Assembly: GCF_002243045.1 (NCBI RefSeq)
Contig: NZ_MBKP01000019.1
Span: 1-64,000 of the forward strand
From: Methanolobus psychrotolerans
GTDB lineage: Archaea; Halobacteriota; Methanosarcinia; Methanosarcinales; Methanosarcinaceae
DNA length: 64,000 nucleotides
Reading direction: 5' to 3'
Below are positions 46,336 through 55,728 of the stretch, piece after piece. How positions within the stretch are numbered: the stretch's first letter is position 1; every line of letters starts with the position of its first letter. The position numbers were made by a program, and so were the translations under genes. Under the pieces are notes generated by a model. It saw nothing but the letters and a program-made list of their open reading frames with translations, was not told the origin of the DNA and ran no database searches.

Positions 46336-47640
46336 TTATAACTTTCTGTTGTCCATCACTTTCTTGGCCTTGCCCATTGATCTTGGAATTGTGCCTTTTT
46401 CAACAAGCTCGACTTTCACTGCAAGGTTGAGCACATGTTTCAGTGATGATTCGACCTTCTTCTCCAGAATGATGATGTCATTGACCTTATCACTGAATGC
46501 TTCATCGGTCATCTCTATCTGAACTTTCATGACATCTAATTCATTTATCCTGTCAACAATTATCATGAAATGTTCACCAACTTCAGGAATGGTCATGAGA
46601 ACAGATTCGACCTGTCCTGGGAATACGTTGATACCACGCACAATGAGCATGTCATCAGCACGTCCAAGAACCCTCATAATACGTGGATGAGTTCGTCCGC
46701 ACTTGCATGGCTGCTTATTGATAACTGTGATATCACCAATACGATACCTGATAAGCGGAAGTGCTTCCTTGGAAAGGGTTGTGATGACAAGTTCTCCGCG
46801 CTCTCCTTCCCCAAGCGGTTCACCTGTTTGCGGATCGATAACCTCGAGAAGGAACTGGTCTGCCCAGATGTGTATACCATCCTGGTACTGGCATTCTGTA
46901 CACAGAGGGCCGCTAAGTTCAGAGGTACCATATATATCATAGGCTTTTATACCTGTAGCTTCCTCTATTCGGACCCTCATCTCCTCAGACCATGGCTCTG
47001 CACCAAATATACCTACACGTAGCTGAGTATCATCTTTTATACTCAGACCCGTCTGATTTGCAACTTCGTTCATGAAGAGGAAATAAGAGGGAGTACAGGC
47101 AATTGCACTGGTTTTAAGGTCTTGCATCAATTCAAGCTGTTTATCTGTATTTCCGGAACTTGTTGGAAGAACTGTGGAACCTACTTCTTCAGCACCGTAA
47201 TGTAAACCAAGTCCACCTGTGAAAAGACCGTAACCATAACTTACCTGAATGACATCACCACGCCCGACACCAATTGAGGTCAATGCCCGTGCAAGGGACG
47301 TGGACCATTCATTGATGTCATTACGCGTATATCCTACTACAGTGGGTTTCCCTGTTGTTCCTGAAGACACATGAAAACGAACAAGCTGTTCATTAGGCAC
47401 ACAGAACATACCCGTTGGATAAGTGTCCCTAAGATCTGATTTGTATGTAAAAGGTAATTTCTTCAGATCATCCAGTGTCTGGATATCCTGAGGCTTAATT
47501 CCTACATCATCAAACCTTTTTTTATAGAAATCTGAATGCTGGTAGACATAATTAACCAGACTTTTAAGTTTCTTTTCCTGCATCTTATCCAGTTCATCAA
47601 CTGGCATTCTTTCGACCAATGGGTTCCAGTACTCTATCAT
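46336..47640 (-). CDS. paaK: Phenylacetate--CoA ligase family protein
   Basis: A 434-aa adenylate-forming enzyme. The phosphate loop is HVSSGTTGKPTVVGYT (about residues 90-105), then YDIYGTSELSGP (about 235) and ALPLIRYRIGDIT (about 300). It ends with IPRSMGKAKKVMDNRK containing the catalytic lysine. It activates aryl acids to CoA thioesters, which in methanogens can feed reductive carboxylation by IOR to aromatic amino acids. It starts just after the DHH gene (19 nt). Confidence 0.88.
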   Translation of the reverse strand: MIEYWNPLVERMPVDELDKMQEKKLKSLVNYVYQHSDFYKKRFDDVGIKPQDIQTLDDLKKLPFTYKSDLRDTYPTGMFCVPNEQLVRFHVSSGTTGKPTVVGYTRNDINEWSTSLARALTSIGVGRGDVIQVSYGYGLFTGGLGLHYGAEEVGSTVLPTSSGNTDKQLELMQDLKTSAIACTPSYFLFMNEVANQTGLSIKDDTQLRVGIFGAEPWSEEMRVRIEEATGIKAYDIYGTSELSGPLCTECQYQDGIHIWADQFLLEVIDPQTGEPLGEGERGELVITTLSKEALPLIRYRIGDITVINKQPCKCGRTHPRIMRVLGRADDMLIVRGINVFPGQVESVLMTIPEVGEHFMIIVDRINELDVMKVQIEMTDEAFSDKVNDIIILEKKVESSLKHVLNLAVKVELVEKGTIPRSMGKAKKVMDNRKL

Positions 47641-47659
47641 CTAATCGCCCTTTATTAGA

Positions 47660-48649
47660 TTATTCTGATTCTTCGTTCAAAGAATTACATATAGAAGGAT
47701 TTGGTTTTCCTTTGAGGATATCACGTATCCTGCTCTTGCATTCATCTATGATGGTAGTCATATCAGCAACTACATCTATACCTGCAGCCCCGGCATGACC
47801 TCCTCCGGTACCATCATATCCCTTACTAATATCTTCCATTATCTTGCCCAGATTAACACCTGCAGCAACTGCTTCACGCTTAGCTCTTCCACTGACCCTT
47901 ATGTTGGCATCACGTGAAGTCCCGATAAGAGCTACGTCTGCACCGATATTAAGGAACATAGAAGATGCAGAGCCTCCAAAAGAGTTGACATGTGAGTCCA
48001 CTACCAGCCAGTCATCCACCCTTTCAATAGTTGCCCTTGTTGCGCATTTCAATAATGCGATACGCATTGAAATATCCTGAGGGGTTGAAGCCATCATTTC
48101 CAGCACATCTGCATATTCTACTCCACTGGCTGCGATTATCTCAGAAACTGTCCTGAAAGTATCCTGTGTGGCATGTTTAAAGTGACCAGTATCGGTAATT
48201 ATACCAGTTAAAAGGCCCATTGCAGTACGACGCATGATAGGAGCACCCAGGGATTGAAGAATACCAAATACCATTTCTGCAGTGGATGTTGCATGACGGT
48301 GCAGATAGAATTCAGCATTTTCAATGAGAGCTGTAGTAGCATGGTGGTCTATGACACAATATTTACCAAGCTTTATGTCATTTAGCTGGGAACTAGTCGA
48401 AGTATCAACTACCAGCGTGATATCATATTCCGAAGGGTCGGGCTTTTCGACCACATCAATACCAAGCTTATCAATAAGAAGTGAAGCAACCCTGTTGCAT
48501 CCGTCCACAAGACCTATCGTTCCACCCAGGGCCTCAGAAAGGGCAAACGCACTGCTTACCGCATCTGGATCAGCATTCCGATGGCAAAGATAAAGAATAT
48601 TATGGTAATCCAGAAGTTTATTGTAAAACTCCGTTTCTTCAACTCGCAT
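47660..48649 (-). CDS. DHH-family phosphoesterase (RecJ/NrnA-like)
   Basis: A 329-aa DHH/DHHA1 phosphoesterase. The motifs are CHRNADPDAVSSA (about residue 22), VDTSTSSQ (about 91), DHHATTA (about 107) and C-terminal GGGHAGAAG (about 285). Archaeal members degrade short RNA or DNA oligonucleotides. It is the last gene of the exosome/proteasome superoperon, which suits a role finishing off exosome products. Confidence 0.85.
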   Translation of the reverse strand: MRVEETEFYNKLLDYHNILYLCHRNADPDAVSSAFALSEALGGTIGLVDGCNRVASLLIDKLGIDVVEKPDPSEYDITLVVDTSTSSQLNDIKLGKYCVIDHHATTALIENAEFYLHRHATSTAEMVFGILQSLGAPIMRRTAMGLLTGIITDTGHFKHATQDTFRTVSEIIAASGVEYADVLEMMASTPQDISMRIALLKCATRATIERVDDWLVVDSHVNSFGGSASSMFLNIGADVALIGTSRDANIRVSGRAKREAVAAGVNLGKIMEDISKGYDGTGGGHAGAAGIDVVADMTTIIDECKSRIRDILKGKPNPSICNSLNEESE

Positions 48650-48710
48650 GGAAACCTCTGAACATTACCGGCAAGTTACACCGATGATGTCATCAGCATA
48701 GGGATGAGGC

Positions 48711-49064
48711 TTACTGGGCCTGCGTCCCCATGGATTGTTCGATCTGTTCCTGAAGTTGTGTGAAACGCTTTGAGATCCTTTCTTCCTGTCGGGAGATGGA
48801 TTGTAACCTTAGTGAAAGTGTCTCAACTTTTTCATTTAATTTAGAAACGGTTTCTTTTTTGCTGGACTTGATCTGTAATTCACCTACAGTACGATAGATT
48901 ACAACGTCATCAGAAAATTTATCCAGCTCTTCCAGCGCCATCTCAGACTCTTTCTGCATGGATTCAATCTGGGATTTCTGCATAGCAAGGGACTGCGCCT
49001 GCTGCTGAACCTGCTGCAACTGAGCCAGTTGGTTCTGTATCTGCGGGGGTATTTGCGTACTCAT
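48711..49064 (-). CDS. pfdB: Prefoldin subunit beta
   Basis: A 117-aa coiled-coil co-chaperone with two long helices around a beta-hairpin (IYRTVGELQIKSSKKE, about residues 57-72). It forms the alpha2-beta4 prefoldin hexamer that captures unfolded proteins for the chaperonin. Gln-rich N-terminal helix (QLAQLQQVQQQAQSL). It is part of the superoperon, 126 nt after pcc1. Confidence 0.93.
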   Translation of the reverse strand: MSTQIPPQIQNQLAQLQQVQQQAQSLAMQKSQIESMQKESEMALEELDKFSDDVVIYRTVGELQIKSSKKETVSKLNEKVETLSLRLQSISRQEERISKRFTQLQEQIEQSMGTQAQ

Positions 49065-49190
49065 TTGGTTTCACCTGGAATACCAATAAACCTGAAGTGA
49101 TTTTAATGTTTCTATGTACACTTATACAAAAAAACAACGATGGAAAGAATGAAATGTGAAAAGGTACAGAACAGATAAGCACTTACCAGA

Positions 49191-49427
49191 TCATGCCAGA
49201 CAGGCTGCAGTTTCAGATGCAACCTGAATAAGACGCAGCCATGTATTTAAAGTAGAACGCATGGCAACGAGGTCATCAGACCTTACAGTAATATATAGGA
49301 ATGAACCCTCTACCATCATATCAACAGACGACCTGTCAGTTACCGGAGTCTCAAGTTCAGGTTTAAGAGACCGGTAAATTGAACCGGCTTCGGGTGTTTC
49401 AAAAACAGAACGTGCGATCAGGAGCAA
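49191..49427 (-). CDS. pcc1: KEOPS complex subunit Pcc1
   Basis: A 78-aa subunit of KEOPS, which makes t6A at tRNA position 37. Features are SIYRSLKPELETPVTDRSSVDM and FLYITVRSDDLVAMRSTLNTWLRLI, the helix that forms the dimer. The start is TTG at 49427 with GAGGATGAT upstream, because a stop lies immediately before it. It overlaps the Brix gene by 10 nt, so it is coupled. Confidence 0.88.
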   Translation of the reverse strand: MLLIARSVFETPEAGSIYRSLKPELETPVTDRSSVDMMVEGSFLYITVRSDDLVAMRSTLNTWLRLIQVASETAACLA

Positions 49428-49891
49428 TCAGTATCATCCTCATATATCATATGACTTTTTATTCTAAGGCTGAAAAGCAATTTTTCATGCTCCTTAAAAT
49501 CCATCCTATCACCTGATATTTCCAGTAACAATTGACCTGAAGATATTTCGGAACTATCGGGAAAAAGAACATTCGATATAAGAGACACAAGTTCACTGTC
49601 ACCTTTTATCGAAGGAATAGCAACGGGATATTTGGAGTATGAGGACTGTGCAGACAGCAATGAAATATGGAGTGACAATACACAGAAACCTTTGGCATCA
49701 TAAAAAACAATACTTCCCGGATTGCCATGGTATTCACCAACCATGATGAGAGGAGTATCATGAGAAAGGTCTAGAACCTCACCCATACCCATCTTACCAC
49801 GATTGACATACTCACAACCGAAAAAAGATGCCAGATGCTTACATAATGTACGCGTGCTGGCAGAAGGTTTACGAGAAGAAGTGATTAACAT
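49418..49891 (-). CDS. Brix-domain ribosome biogenesis protein
   Basis: A 157-aa archaeal Imp4/Brix-type protein. MLITSSRKPSASTRTLCKHLASFF carries the Brix N-terminal motif, followed by YVNRGKMGMGEVL and LIMVGEYHGNPGSIVFYD. It is presumed to bind rRNA during ribosome assembly. Its start is 5 nt after rpoP and its end overlaps pcc1. Confidence 0.85.
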   Translation of the reverse strand: MLITSSRKPSASTRTLCKHLASFFGCEYVNRGKMGMGEVLDLSHDTPLIMVGEYHGNPGSIVFYDAKGFCVLSLHISLLSAQSSYSKYPVAIPSIKGDSELVSLISNVLFPDSSEISSGQLLLEISGDRMDFKEHEKLLFSLRIKSHMIYEDDTDCS

Positions 49892-49896
49892 CGCTT

Positions 49897-50034
49897 CTAC
49901 TCTGCTTTGATGCGTTTGATTGATGTTGGTCGTTCTTTTACAAGAATACGATGTCCACAGTAAGGACAGCGGATGCCGGTGTACTCATAATCGACCTCAA
50001 CATTTCTTTTGCATCTGGTACATTTATAGGCCAT
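49897..50034 (-). CDS. rpoP: DNA-directed RNA polymerase subunit P
   Basis: A 45-aa zinc-ribbon subunit of archaeal RNA polymerase (Rpb12 homologue). The product starts [16 protein letters not shown], has the CxxC pairs C5-C8 and C23-C26 and ends [12 protein letters not shown]. It lies between eL43 (6-nt gap) and the Brix gene, its usual archaeal place. A short gene that is easily missed. Confidence 0.95.
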   Translation of the reverse strand: MAYKCTRCKRNVEVDYEYTGIRCPYCGHRILVKERPTSIKRIKAE

Positions 50035-50040
50035 ATTCAC

Positions 50041-50328
50041 CTACTCAAGTGCTTCTGTAGCTTTCTTAACTGAACGTGCAACTGTCTTGCCTACGTTTGT
50101 CTGAGGCAGGAAAGTGCCACCTGCAAAAGTATAGTCACATTTGGTACATTTCCATATACCAGTACCTATTCTCTTGACAGTAGGACGTGCGCAGTTGGAA
50201 CACTTATGAGGCATACGCATCTTTTCTTCAAGGTCCGCTACCAGTTTACGGTCCTTTCTACCATATCGTGTACCAAACCTACCGGCAGATCTTGTTACAC
50301 GCCCTTTCCTAGTATACTTTTTTGCCAT
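50041..50328 (-). CDS. rpl37ae: Ribosomal protein eL43 (L37Ae)
   Basis: A 95-aa large-subunit protein with a zinc finger, [20 protein letters not shown] then TKCD (about residues 41-63). The N-terminus [20 protein letters not shown] is very basic for rRNA contact. It is in the superoperon between rrp42 and rpoP. Confidence 0.96.
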   Translation of the reverse strand: MAKKYTRKGRVTRSAGRFGTRYGRKDRKLVADLEEKMRMPHKCSNCARPTVKRIGTGIWKCTKCDYTFAGGTFLPQTNVGKTVARSVKKATEALE

Positions 50329-50378
50329 GAATCTTATCTCCTTGAAATGGTGTGAATTTTATGATTAAATCATTATGT

Positions 50379-51161
50379 TTAGATATTCAACAGATGAGTT
50401 TCCCTCAGTTCGGATGCTTTCTGGCATGCCAATGACACAGCTTTTAATAGCTTTTCCTCAGTAAGTGCGCCATTGCCGCTTTTTTGCATCCCTGATATAG
50501 AACCATCCTGATTGGAAACGATCGTTATGCGGGAGTCACAGACTGTTTCTTCATCAAGATCAGGATCAACCATCATCTCGCCACCGATATCTACCAGTGT
50601 AACGGACACAGGCATGTCTCTGATAGGCACAGGCATATCCTCCCCACGTCCCTCACGTGCGCCAGGAACAGTTGCGGTTAACAAGGCGGCAATTGCACCC
50701 AGAGAGGAAGCATCCTGAATATTCCCTGTATTATTGAGAACATGGATGTCGATGAATACGATCCAAACTTCTTCTCCCTCCGTAATACACAACTTACTTA
50801 AATCAATTGCGCCTGATTCGCGGATACCCCTGTCAGTTACACGGGCCATCTCTATTGCACTCTCTTTAGGAGGGCCTGCCTCAAAATCAGGAGAAGCAAT
50901 TGGATTCAGCTCCATGCTTGTGATGATCACACCCTCACCAGGAGAATCAGGGAAAGGAGCTCCTGCCTGAAGTTTTACACCTACGAGAACTTCAGTTTCC
51001 CCCAGTTTAATCCATGCGGAACCTTCTGCTTTTTCTATAACATTGGTCCTGAGATCTATTTTCCTCATTTCATCAAAGGTACGACCATCCTCACGTTTCC
51101 CTTTGAGCATAAGGTTGTAGATATAATCTTTCTTAAGTACAGACATTACTTCATTACTCAT
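50379..51161 (-). CDS. rrp42: Exosome complex component Rrp42
   Basis: A 260-aa inactive RNase PH-fold subunit that forms the exosome ring with Rrp41. It shows KREDGRTFDEMRKIDLRTNVIEKAEGSA near residue 19 and ELNPIASPDFEAGPP. It is longer than bacterial RNase PH. The ATG at 51161 follows GAGGTG by 8 nt; GTG at 51170 is an alternative. It starts 12 nt after rrp41. Confidence 0.93.
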   Translation of the reverse strand: MSNEVMSVLKKDYIYNLMLKGKREDGRTFDEMRKIDLRTNVIEKAEGSAWIKLGETEVLVGVKLQAGAPFPDSPGEGVIITSMELNPIASPDFEAGPPKESAIEMARVTDRGIRESGAIDLSKLCITEGEEVWIVFIDIHVLNNTGNIQDASSLGAIAALLTATVPGAREGRGEDMPVPIRDMPVSVTLVDIGGEMMVDPDLDEETVCDSRITIVSNQDGSISGMQKSGNGALTEEKLLKAVSLACQKASELRETHLLNI

Positions 51162-51173
51162 GACTAACACACC

Positions 51174-52193
51174 TCAGGCAGTTTCTTCATCATCTTCAGG
51201 AATGTCCTCTTCATCAACATCCTTGAAGGAGTCATCGAACTCCTCAACCTGCTCACCAGCCTCGTCATCAGAATACAGATCGTCTGTATCATCTTGTCCT
51301 TCCACAGATTCAACCTCATCCTCTGCTTCGGCATCTTCCACGAGGTCTTCTTCTATAGATTCATCATCTTCAGATTCGCCAACATCAGGTATTTCATTAC
51401 CTTCTAAAGGGTCCAATGTGCATTCAACAAGGGCAGAAACATCAGCCTCCCCCTCATCATCAGACACTTCAACTTCATTCAGTTTGGCAAATTTATTCTG
51501 AAGGGTTTCTTTCTGGATCTCAAGGATCTGGCGACACCCTTCCCTGCACATTTCAATTGCCCTCTTGAACTCTTCCGGGGTTACGTCACCATCCATCTGA
51601 ATAAGGGTGATCTCACCCTCGGAGGTCATAGCCATTGGGATATCAGCATCGCCATAGTTATCCTCAGGTTTATCGAGGTCAAGTATCAGCTGGCCATCAA
51701 CCTTACCCACAGCACAGGCAGAGACAAGTCCTTTCATAGGAATTCCTGCATCTGCAAGTGCCATAGAAGCTGCATTAATAGCCGCAGTACGAGTTCCTGC
51801 ATCTGCCTGAAGGACCTCTGCAAAGATATCAATAACAGCACCCGGATAAAGATGAGTCAGTACAACGGGCTCGAATGCTTCCCTGCTTACTTTTGATATT
51901 TCAATGCTTCTTCTGCTTGGACCTGGCCTTATGCGATCCTCTACGGAAAAAGCAGCCATATTGTAACGATATCTGATCAATGCAGAATCTGACTTCTGTA
52001 ATCTTCTTGGATGAAGTTCCCTTGGACCATATACAGCCGCAAGCACCTTATTCTTACCCCATTCCAGATAACATGAACCATCAGCCCTGGAGAGTACGCC
52101 GATCTCCATTTTCATAGGCCTGATCTCATCAACGCGCCTGCCATCGAGACGCAATCCATTTTCATCAATGAACTTTTCAGGTTTATCACTCAT
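51174..52193 (-). CDS. rrp41: Exosome catalytic subunit Rrp41 with long acidic tail
   Basis: The phosphorolytic 3'-5' exoribonuclease subunit. Residues 1-245 are the usual RNase PH fold (RPMKMEIGVLSRADGS, RELHPRRLQ, DGDVTPEEFKRAIEM, QADAGTRTAAINAAS with the phosphate site). The remaining about 95 residues are an Asp/Glu-rich tail absent from most family members (total 339 aa against about 245). The ATG at 52193 follows GGAGAAT; an ATG 24 nt earlier has no family match. Confidence 0.93.
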   Translation of the reverse strand: MSDKPEKFIDENGLRLDGRRVDEIRPMKMEIGVLSRADGSCYLEWGKNKVLAAVYGPRELHPRRLQKSDSALIRYRYNMAAFSVEDRIRPGPSRRSIEISKVSREAFEPVVLTHLYPGAVIDIFAEVLQADAGTRTAAINAASMALADAGIPMKGLVSACAVGKVDGQLILDLDKPEDNYGDADIPMAMTSEGEITLIQMDGDVTPEEFKRAIEMCREGCRQILEIQKETLQNKFAKLNEVEVSDDEGEADVSALVECTLDPLEGNEIPDVGESEDDESIEEDLVEDAEAEDEVESVEGQDDTDDLYSDDEAGEQVEEFDDSFKDVDEEDIPEDDEETA

Positions 52194-52250
52194 ATTAATT
52201 CTCCAATGTTCGCACATTCTCCCTGTTGATAAAAAAGAGATACATCCGGA

Positions 52251-53030
52251 TCAATTACCATCCTCTTCCAGAAGTGCATCCACTTTTCTGTAGGTCTCTT
52301 CCTGTATCTCGCTTTCATCTTCTGCATCCTCTGCGAGATCTTCCTGTAAAACAGTTTCATCCTTCTCAGAAACAACATCTACCTCATTTTTTAAAAAATG
52401 AGAGATTCGATCCGTTAAGCCGGAAGTGTGAGAATGTTTCAGTATAAGCTCAATAGCTTCATTGAGAAGGTCCATTTCAGCATCTGTCCCTCTGATCCAG
52501 ATTCTTCCATTCTGACCCACAAATATCTCGCAATTTGTTTCTTTCTTAAGCATAGATACCATAGAACCGCTGTGCCCTATGATACGCGGGACCTTTGTAG
52601 GTGTTATTTCAATAAGCCGGCCCACATTAAGAGCCCTCAGACCATGTTCTCTCATAGTCAGTTCGACCTTCATGGATGAACTTACATCTTTTATGCGAAG
52701 CAAAGCCGAGCTACCGAAATCCATAATTTCCGTCATTTTGTCTGAGTCCACACGCCTGGGATACTCTGACACATGTAATAATCCATCATAAGGAGAACCA
52801 ATATCGAATATCCAGTTAGAAGGAGTTACCTCTATAACCGTACCGATAACATAGTCCCTGGATGAAGGAATATATTTCCCGGAAAAAGGAATTACAGATA
52901 TCTTATGTTTGGAATTCTTTACCCCATATAAAAAGGAATAGACTTTCCCGTCCTTTACATAAGTACCAGAACCGGAATCCGCCTTGTTTTCGGACAATAG
53001 CTGCCCCGGAATTACAATTTCACGCTCCAT
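52251..53030 (-). CDS. rrp4: Exosome RNA-binding subunit Rrp4
   Basis: The exosome cap protein. N-terminal domain (VIPGQLLSENKADSGSGTYVKDG), S1 domain (GTVIEVTPSNWIFDIGSPYDGLLHVSE, about residues 62-90), KH domain (RIIGHSGSMVSMLKKET, about 144-160). A 45-residue acidic C-terminal tail follows (EDLAEDAEDESEIQEE). At 259 aa it is slightly long. It starts 9 nt after the SBDS gene and ends 57 nt before rrp41. Confidence 0.94.
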   Translation of the reverse strand: MEREIVIPGQLLSENKADSGSGTYVKDGKVYSFLYGVKNSKHKISVIPFSGKYIPSSRDYVIGTVIEVTPSNWIFDIGSPYDGLLHVSEYPRRVDSDKMTEIMDFGSSALLRIKDVSSSMKVELTMREHGLRALNVGRLIEITPTKVPRIIGHSGSMVSMLKKETNCEIFVGQNGRIWIRGTDAEMDLLNEAIELILKHSHTSGLTDRISHFLKNEVDVVSEKDETVLQEDLAEDAEDESEIQEETYRKVDALLEEDGN

Positions 53031-53039
53031 TATGCAGCC

Positions 53040-53732
53040 TCATAATAATTTTGTTTCAGCATCCCCTTTTGTAAGGTGATTGACAAGACCATAGAAATCA
53101 TTCTGCATGCCTGCAGGCATCCTTACAACTGCAACCCATGACCCATTGCCTTGCCATTCATTTTTTACAAGGGTTGCAAATTTGGCGATCTCCCCGTAAG
53201 CCTTTGCTGCATATTCAGGCGGAACTTTTACAGCAACATCAACTTCTTCAAATCTTATAGGTATTATCGGCCGAATGGCTTTCATTACAATATTTACCTG
53301 TTCATCAACACTTTTAAGAGGATCTATATGGATTTTTGCTTCTTCCATTGCCTTTTCGATCCTTGCAGGAGGATGAGGGGTTTTTGTCTGGGGGTTGATA
53401 GCATTCTGCGCAATGAAAGTGATGACCTTCCTGGTCTTTTCTTCCAGAATGCGCTTTCTTTGTTCTGTTGTGAGCTGAAGCTCACCGTGCAAGAGTATCT
53501 GTTTGGCAATCTCCATTACATTGTTAGTACCAAAAGTACTTACCAGATCAGATTCCGCAACATGGTCTCCTTGATTGGCATCAGAGAAGATAGACTCTAC
53601 GGCTATTATATCCTCTATATTCAGATTCTCTCCCCTTTTAAACGCAAACGCGCCTTCTGGATCAACAAATACTTCGAAATGATTCTTTCCTTTCTTGAGC
53701 CTTGCAGTCACAGACCCATCAAGAGATACCAT
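53040..53732 (-). CDS. Ribosome maturation protein Sdo1 (SBDS)
   Basis: A 230-aa SBDS homologue. MVSLDGSVTARLKKGKNHFEVF starts the FYSH domain, with FKRGENLNIEDIIAVESIFSD and LVSTFGTN next. The middle domain has RIEKAMEEAKIHIDPLKS, and the C-terminal ferredoxin-like domain has GNGSWVAVVRMPAGMQNDFY. It acts in large-subunit maturation. It lies between psmA and rrp4. Confidence 0.94.
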   Translation of the reverse strand: MVSLDGSVTARLKKGKNHFEVFVDPEGAFAFKRGENLNIEDIIAVESIFSDANQGDHVAESDLVSTFGTNNVMEIAKQILLHGELQLTTEQRKRILEEKTRKVITFIAQNAINPQTKTPHPPARIEKAMEEAKIHIDPLKSVDEQVNIVMKAIRPIIPIRFEEVDVAVKVPPEYAAKAYGEIAKFATLVKNEWQGNGSWVAVVRMPAGMQNDFYGLVNHLTKGDAETKLL

Positions 53733-53765
53733 GTTAGTTCACTCCATGCTTGTAATGTTAGATTT

Positions 53766-54545
53766 TTATTCAGTTGTTTCTTCCTGATTCTCTGCTTTTT
53801 CTTCTTTGATATTGTCTTTGAGTTCTTCGCGAACTCTTGAAACATAAGTTTCAACCTCTTCTTCTGAAAGCTTTCTGAACTGACGGCCTTCAAGAGTTAC
53901 AACACCAAGTTCCAAGGTAGATGCGTCCACTTTTCCTTCTGTGGAAGTGTAAAGTGCTTTCATTCCTAACATGATGGCAGCATCAATATCCATATCAGCC
54001 CTGTAGTCTGCCTCAAATATCTCCATAAAGGCATTTCTTCCAGCACCAATAGCTGTTGCCTTGTATTCAAGTAGTGCACCACTTGGATCTGTTTCAAAAA
54101 GGCGTGGCCTAGAATCATCAACACCTGCTATAAGAAGAGCAGTACCGTAAGGACGAACACCGCCATACTGAGTATAGGTTTGTTTGTGATCACATATTTT
54201 CTTGGCAATCACTTCAACACCTATTGGCTCATCATAGGATACCATATTTACCTGGGCTTCTACCCTTGCCCGGTCTACAAGTGCACGAGCATCGGCTACC
54301 AGGCCTGAAGTGGCAACACCAATATGGTCATCGATCTGGAATATCTTCTCAATGGATTCAGCTTCAATCAACCTGCTTGTGATTCTTTTATCCACAAGCA
54401 GTACCACACCATCTTTTGCTTTTACTCCTGCTGCGGTAGTACCCCTCTTAACTGCTTCTCTTGCGTATTCTACCTGAAAGAGACGTCCGTCTGGACTAAA
54501 AACTGTAATGGCACGATCATAGCCCATCTGTGGTGTCATTTGCAT
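53766..54545 (-). CDS. psmA: 20S proteasome alpha subunit
   Basis: A 259-aa alpha-type subunit of the proteasome ring. The start [20 protein letters not shown] and the alpha signature [18 protein letters not shown] are clear. The internal KEKAENQEE tail is acidic. It lacks the N-terminal propeptide and catalytic Thr of beta subunits, as expected. It is in its usual place between RNase P proteins and SBDS. Confidence 0.96.
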   Translation of the reverse strand: MQMTPQMGYDRAITVFSPDGRLFQVEYAREAVKRGTTAAGVKAKDGVVLLVDKRITSRLIEAESIEKIFQIDDHIGVATSGLVADARALVDRARVEAQVNMVSYDEPIGVEVIAKKICDHKQTYTQYGGVRPYGTALLIAGVDDSRPRLFETDPSGALLEYKATAIGAGRNAFMEIFEADYRADMDIDAAIMLGMKALYTSTEGKVDASTLELGVVTLEGRQFRKLSEEEVETYVSRVREELKDNIKEEKAENQEETTE

Positions 54546-54610
54546 CTTCGCTTCATCTCCTAATTTATTTGAATAATAGAATATATACGATAATAACTGA
54601 AATATGCTTT

Positions 54611-54985
54611 CTACTCATTTATACGTGACTGTTCTTCGGGGTTAAATATATCCACACCCTCTAAATACTTTTTTGTTGCACCGAGAACCGTACCCGACAC
54701 ACCAAGAATATGGAAACTGACCCTTTTGCCCTTTACACTGGTAATTGTAGCTAGAACAGCACGTGTTTTAGAAACATGCTCCCGGTCACAACTTACCACA
54801 CCTTTAAGGTCATCAAAGGCAAAAAGCCATATGTTGCATTCACTTGAACCAAGATCACCAAGCAAACTACCAGATGAAGAGAACATTTCCCTGATCAGGT
54901 CATCCCTGCTTACTTGGCCATCGGCAATAAGTTCAAATGCAAGATATCTTTTGTTTTCTCGCATGGTGGGCGGAAGCACCTTCAT
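54611..54985 (-). CDS. rnp2: RNase P protein component 2 (Pop5)
   Basis: A 124-aa Pop5 homologue, a ferredoxin-like fold that binds the catalytic domain of RNase P RNA. The start [20 protein letters not shown] and the region [29 protein letters not shown] match the family. It overlaps rnp3 by 4 nt. With Rnp3 it supports the RNA encoded at 1.7 kb. Confidence 0.92.
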   Translation of the reverse strand: MKVLPPTMRENKRYLAFELIADGQVSRDDLIREMFSSSGSLLGDLGSSECNIWLFAFDDLKGVVSCDREHVSKTRAVLATITSVKGKRVSFHILGVSGTVLGATKKYLEGVDIFNPEEQSRINE

Positions 54986-55728
54986 TGTCCATCACCTTCT
55001 TCCAAAAAAATACCAGCATCATTTGAAGGAACACTGACAATTTCCACGCCAGAAGACACATAATTGGCAGAAGGCCGGTTCTTTGAGATAATCTGTTCCG
55101 CAGTTGTAGAAAGACCGGACATTGCTTCTTCACGAGTCATACCAAAAAGCTCTGCCAGGGCCATCAACTCATAAGGAGCACGCAGGTCATAACAAGATCT
55201 GACATTACCCGTTAGCAGAAAAGGAACATCGTACTTGCGAACAAGCTTCAGGTCTTTCTTGAAATTCGATAATGCCCTGATTCTTCTACCGCCATGCTGG
55301 CTGATTATCTCGCCGAGGTCAAAAGAAACTGCAACATCATTCTCATGTGCGGACTTAGCCAGCACATGATTCAGTCCGCTATCTTTTAAAGAACCAAAAT
55401 TCGATAGAACATCTACATTGGAATTCTCTACAGCTGCCCGGTTTACGCTTTCACTGCCACCATAAACAATAATAACATCAACGATCTTCCGATACTTTCC
55501 TATAAGTCCGTGCAACTTTGATGCATTTTCCACCTTCAGTTCAACACCACTGAAAATGTCGATACCATCTGCTACAGTGGGTTTTCCAGGGGGACATGAA
55601 TTTGAAGGATTCGTAATGGCAATGCCCCTATATCCAAAATGCTTTGCAAGAGCAGCCAGTTCTTCAACGGTGTTTTTACCTTCGGGCACAGAATAGACAT
55701 TCAAATCGTAAAATTTGGGCTTAACCAA
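54982..55728 (-). CDS. rnp3: RNase P protein component 3 (Rpp30)
   Basis: A 248-aa TIM-barrel Rpp30 homologue. It shows KFYDLNVYSVPEGKNTVEEL, GYRGIAITNPSNSC, DIFSGVELKV, RIRALSNFKKDLKL and FLLTGNVRSCYDLRAP. It partners with Rnp2 in RNase P. The gene overlaps its upstream COG1325 neighbour by 8 nt and rnp2 by 4 nt. Confidence 0.92.
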   Translation of the reverse strand: MVKPKFYDLNVYSVPEGKNTVEELAALAKHFGYRGIAITNPSNSCPPGKPTVADGIDIFSGVELKVENASKLHGLIGKYRKIVDVIIVYGGSESVNRAAVENSNVDVLSNFGSLKDSGLNHVLAKSAHENDVAVSFDLGEIISQHGGRRIRALSNFKKDLKLVRKYDVPFLLTGNVRSCYDLRAPYELMALAELFGMTREEAMSGLSTTAEQIISKNRPSANYVSSGVEIVSVPSNDAGIFLEEGDGQ

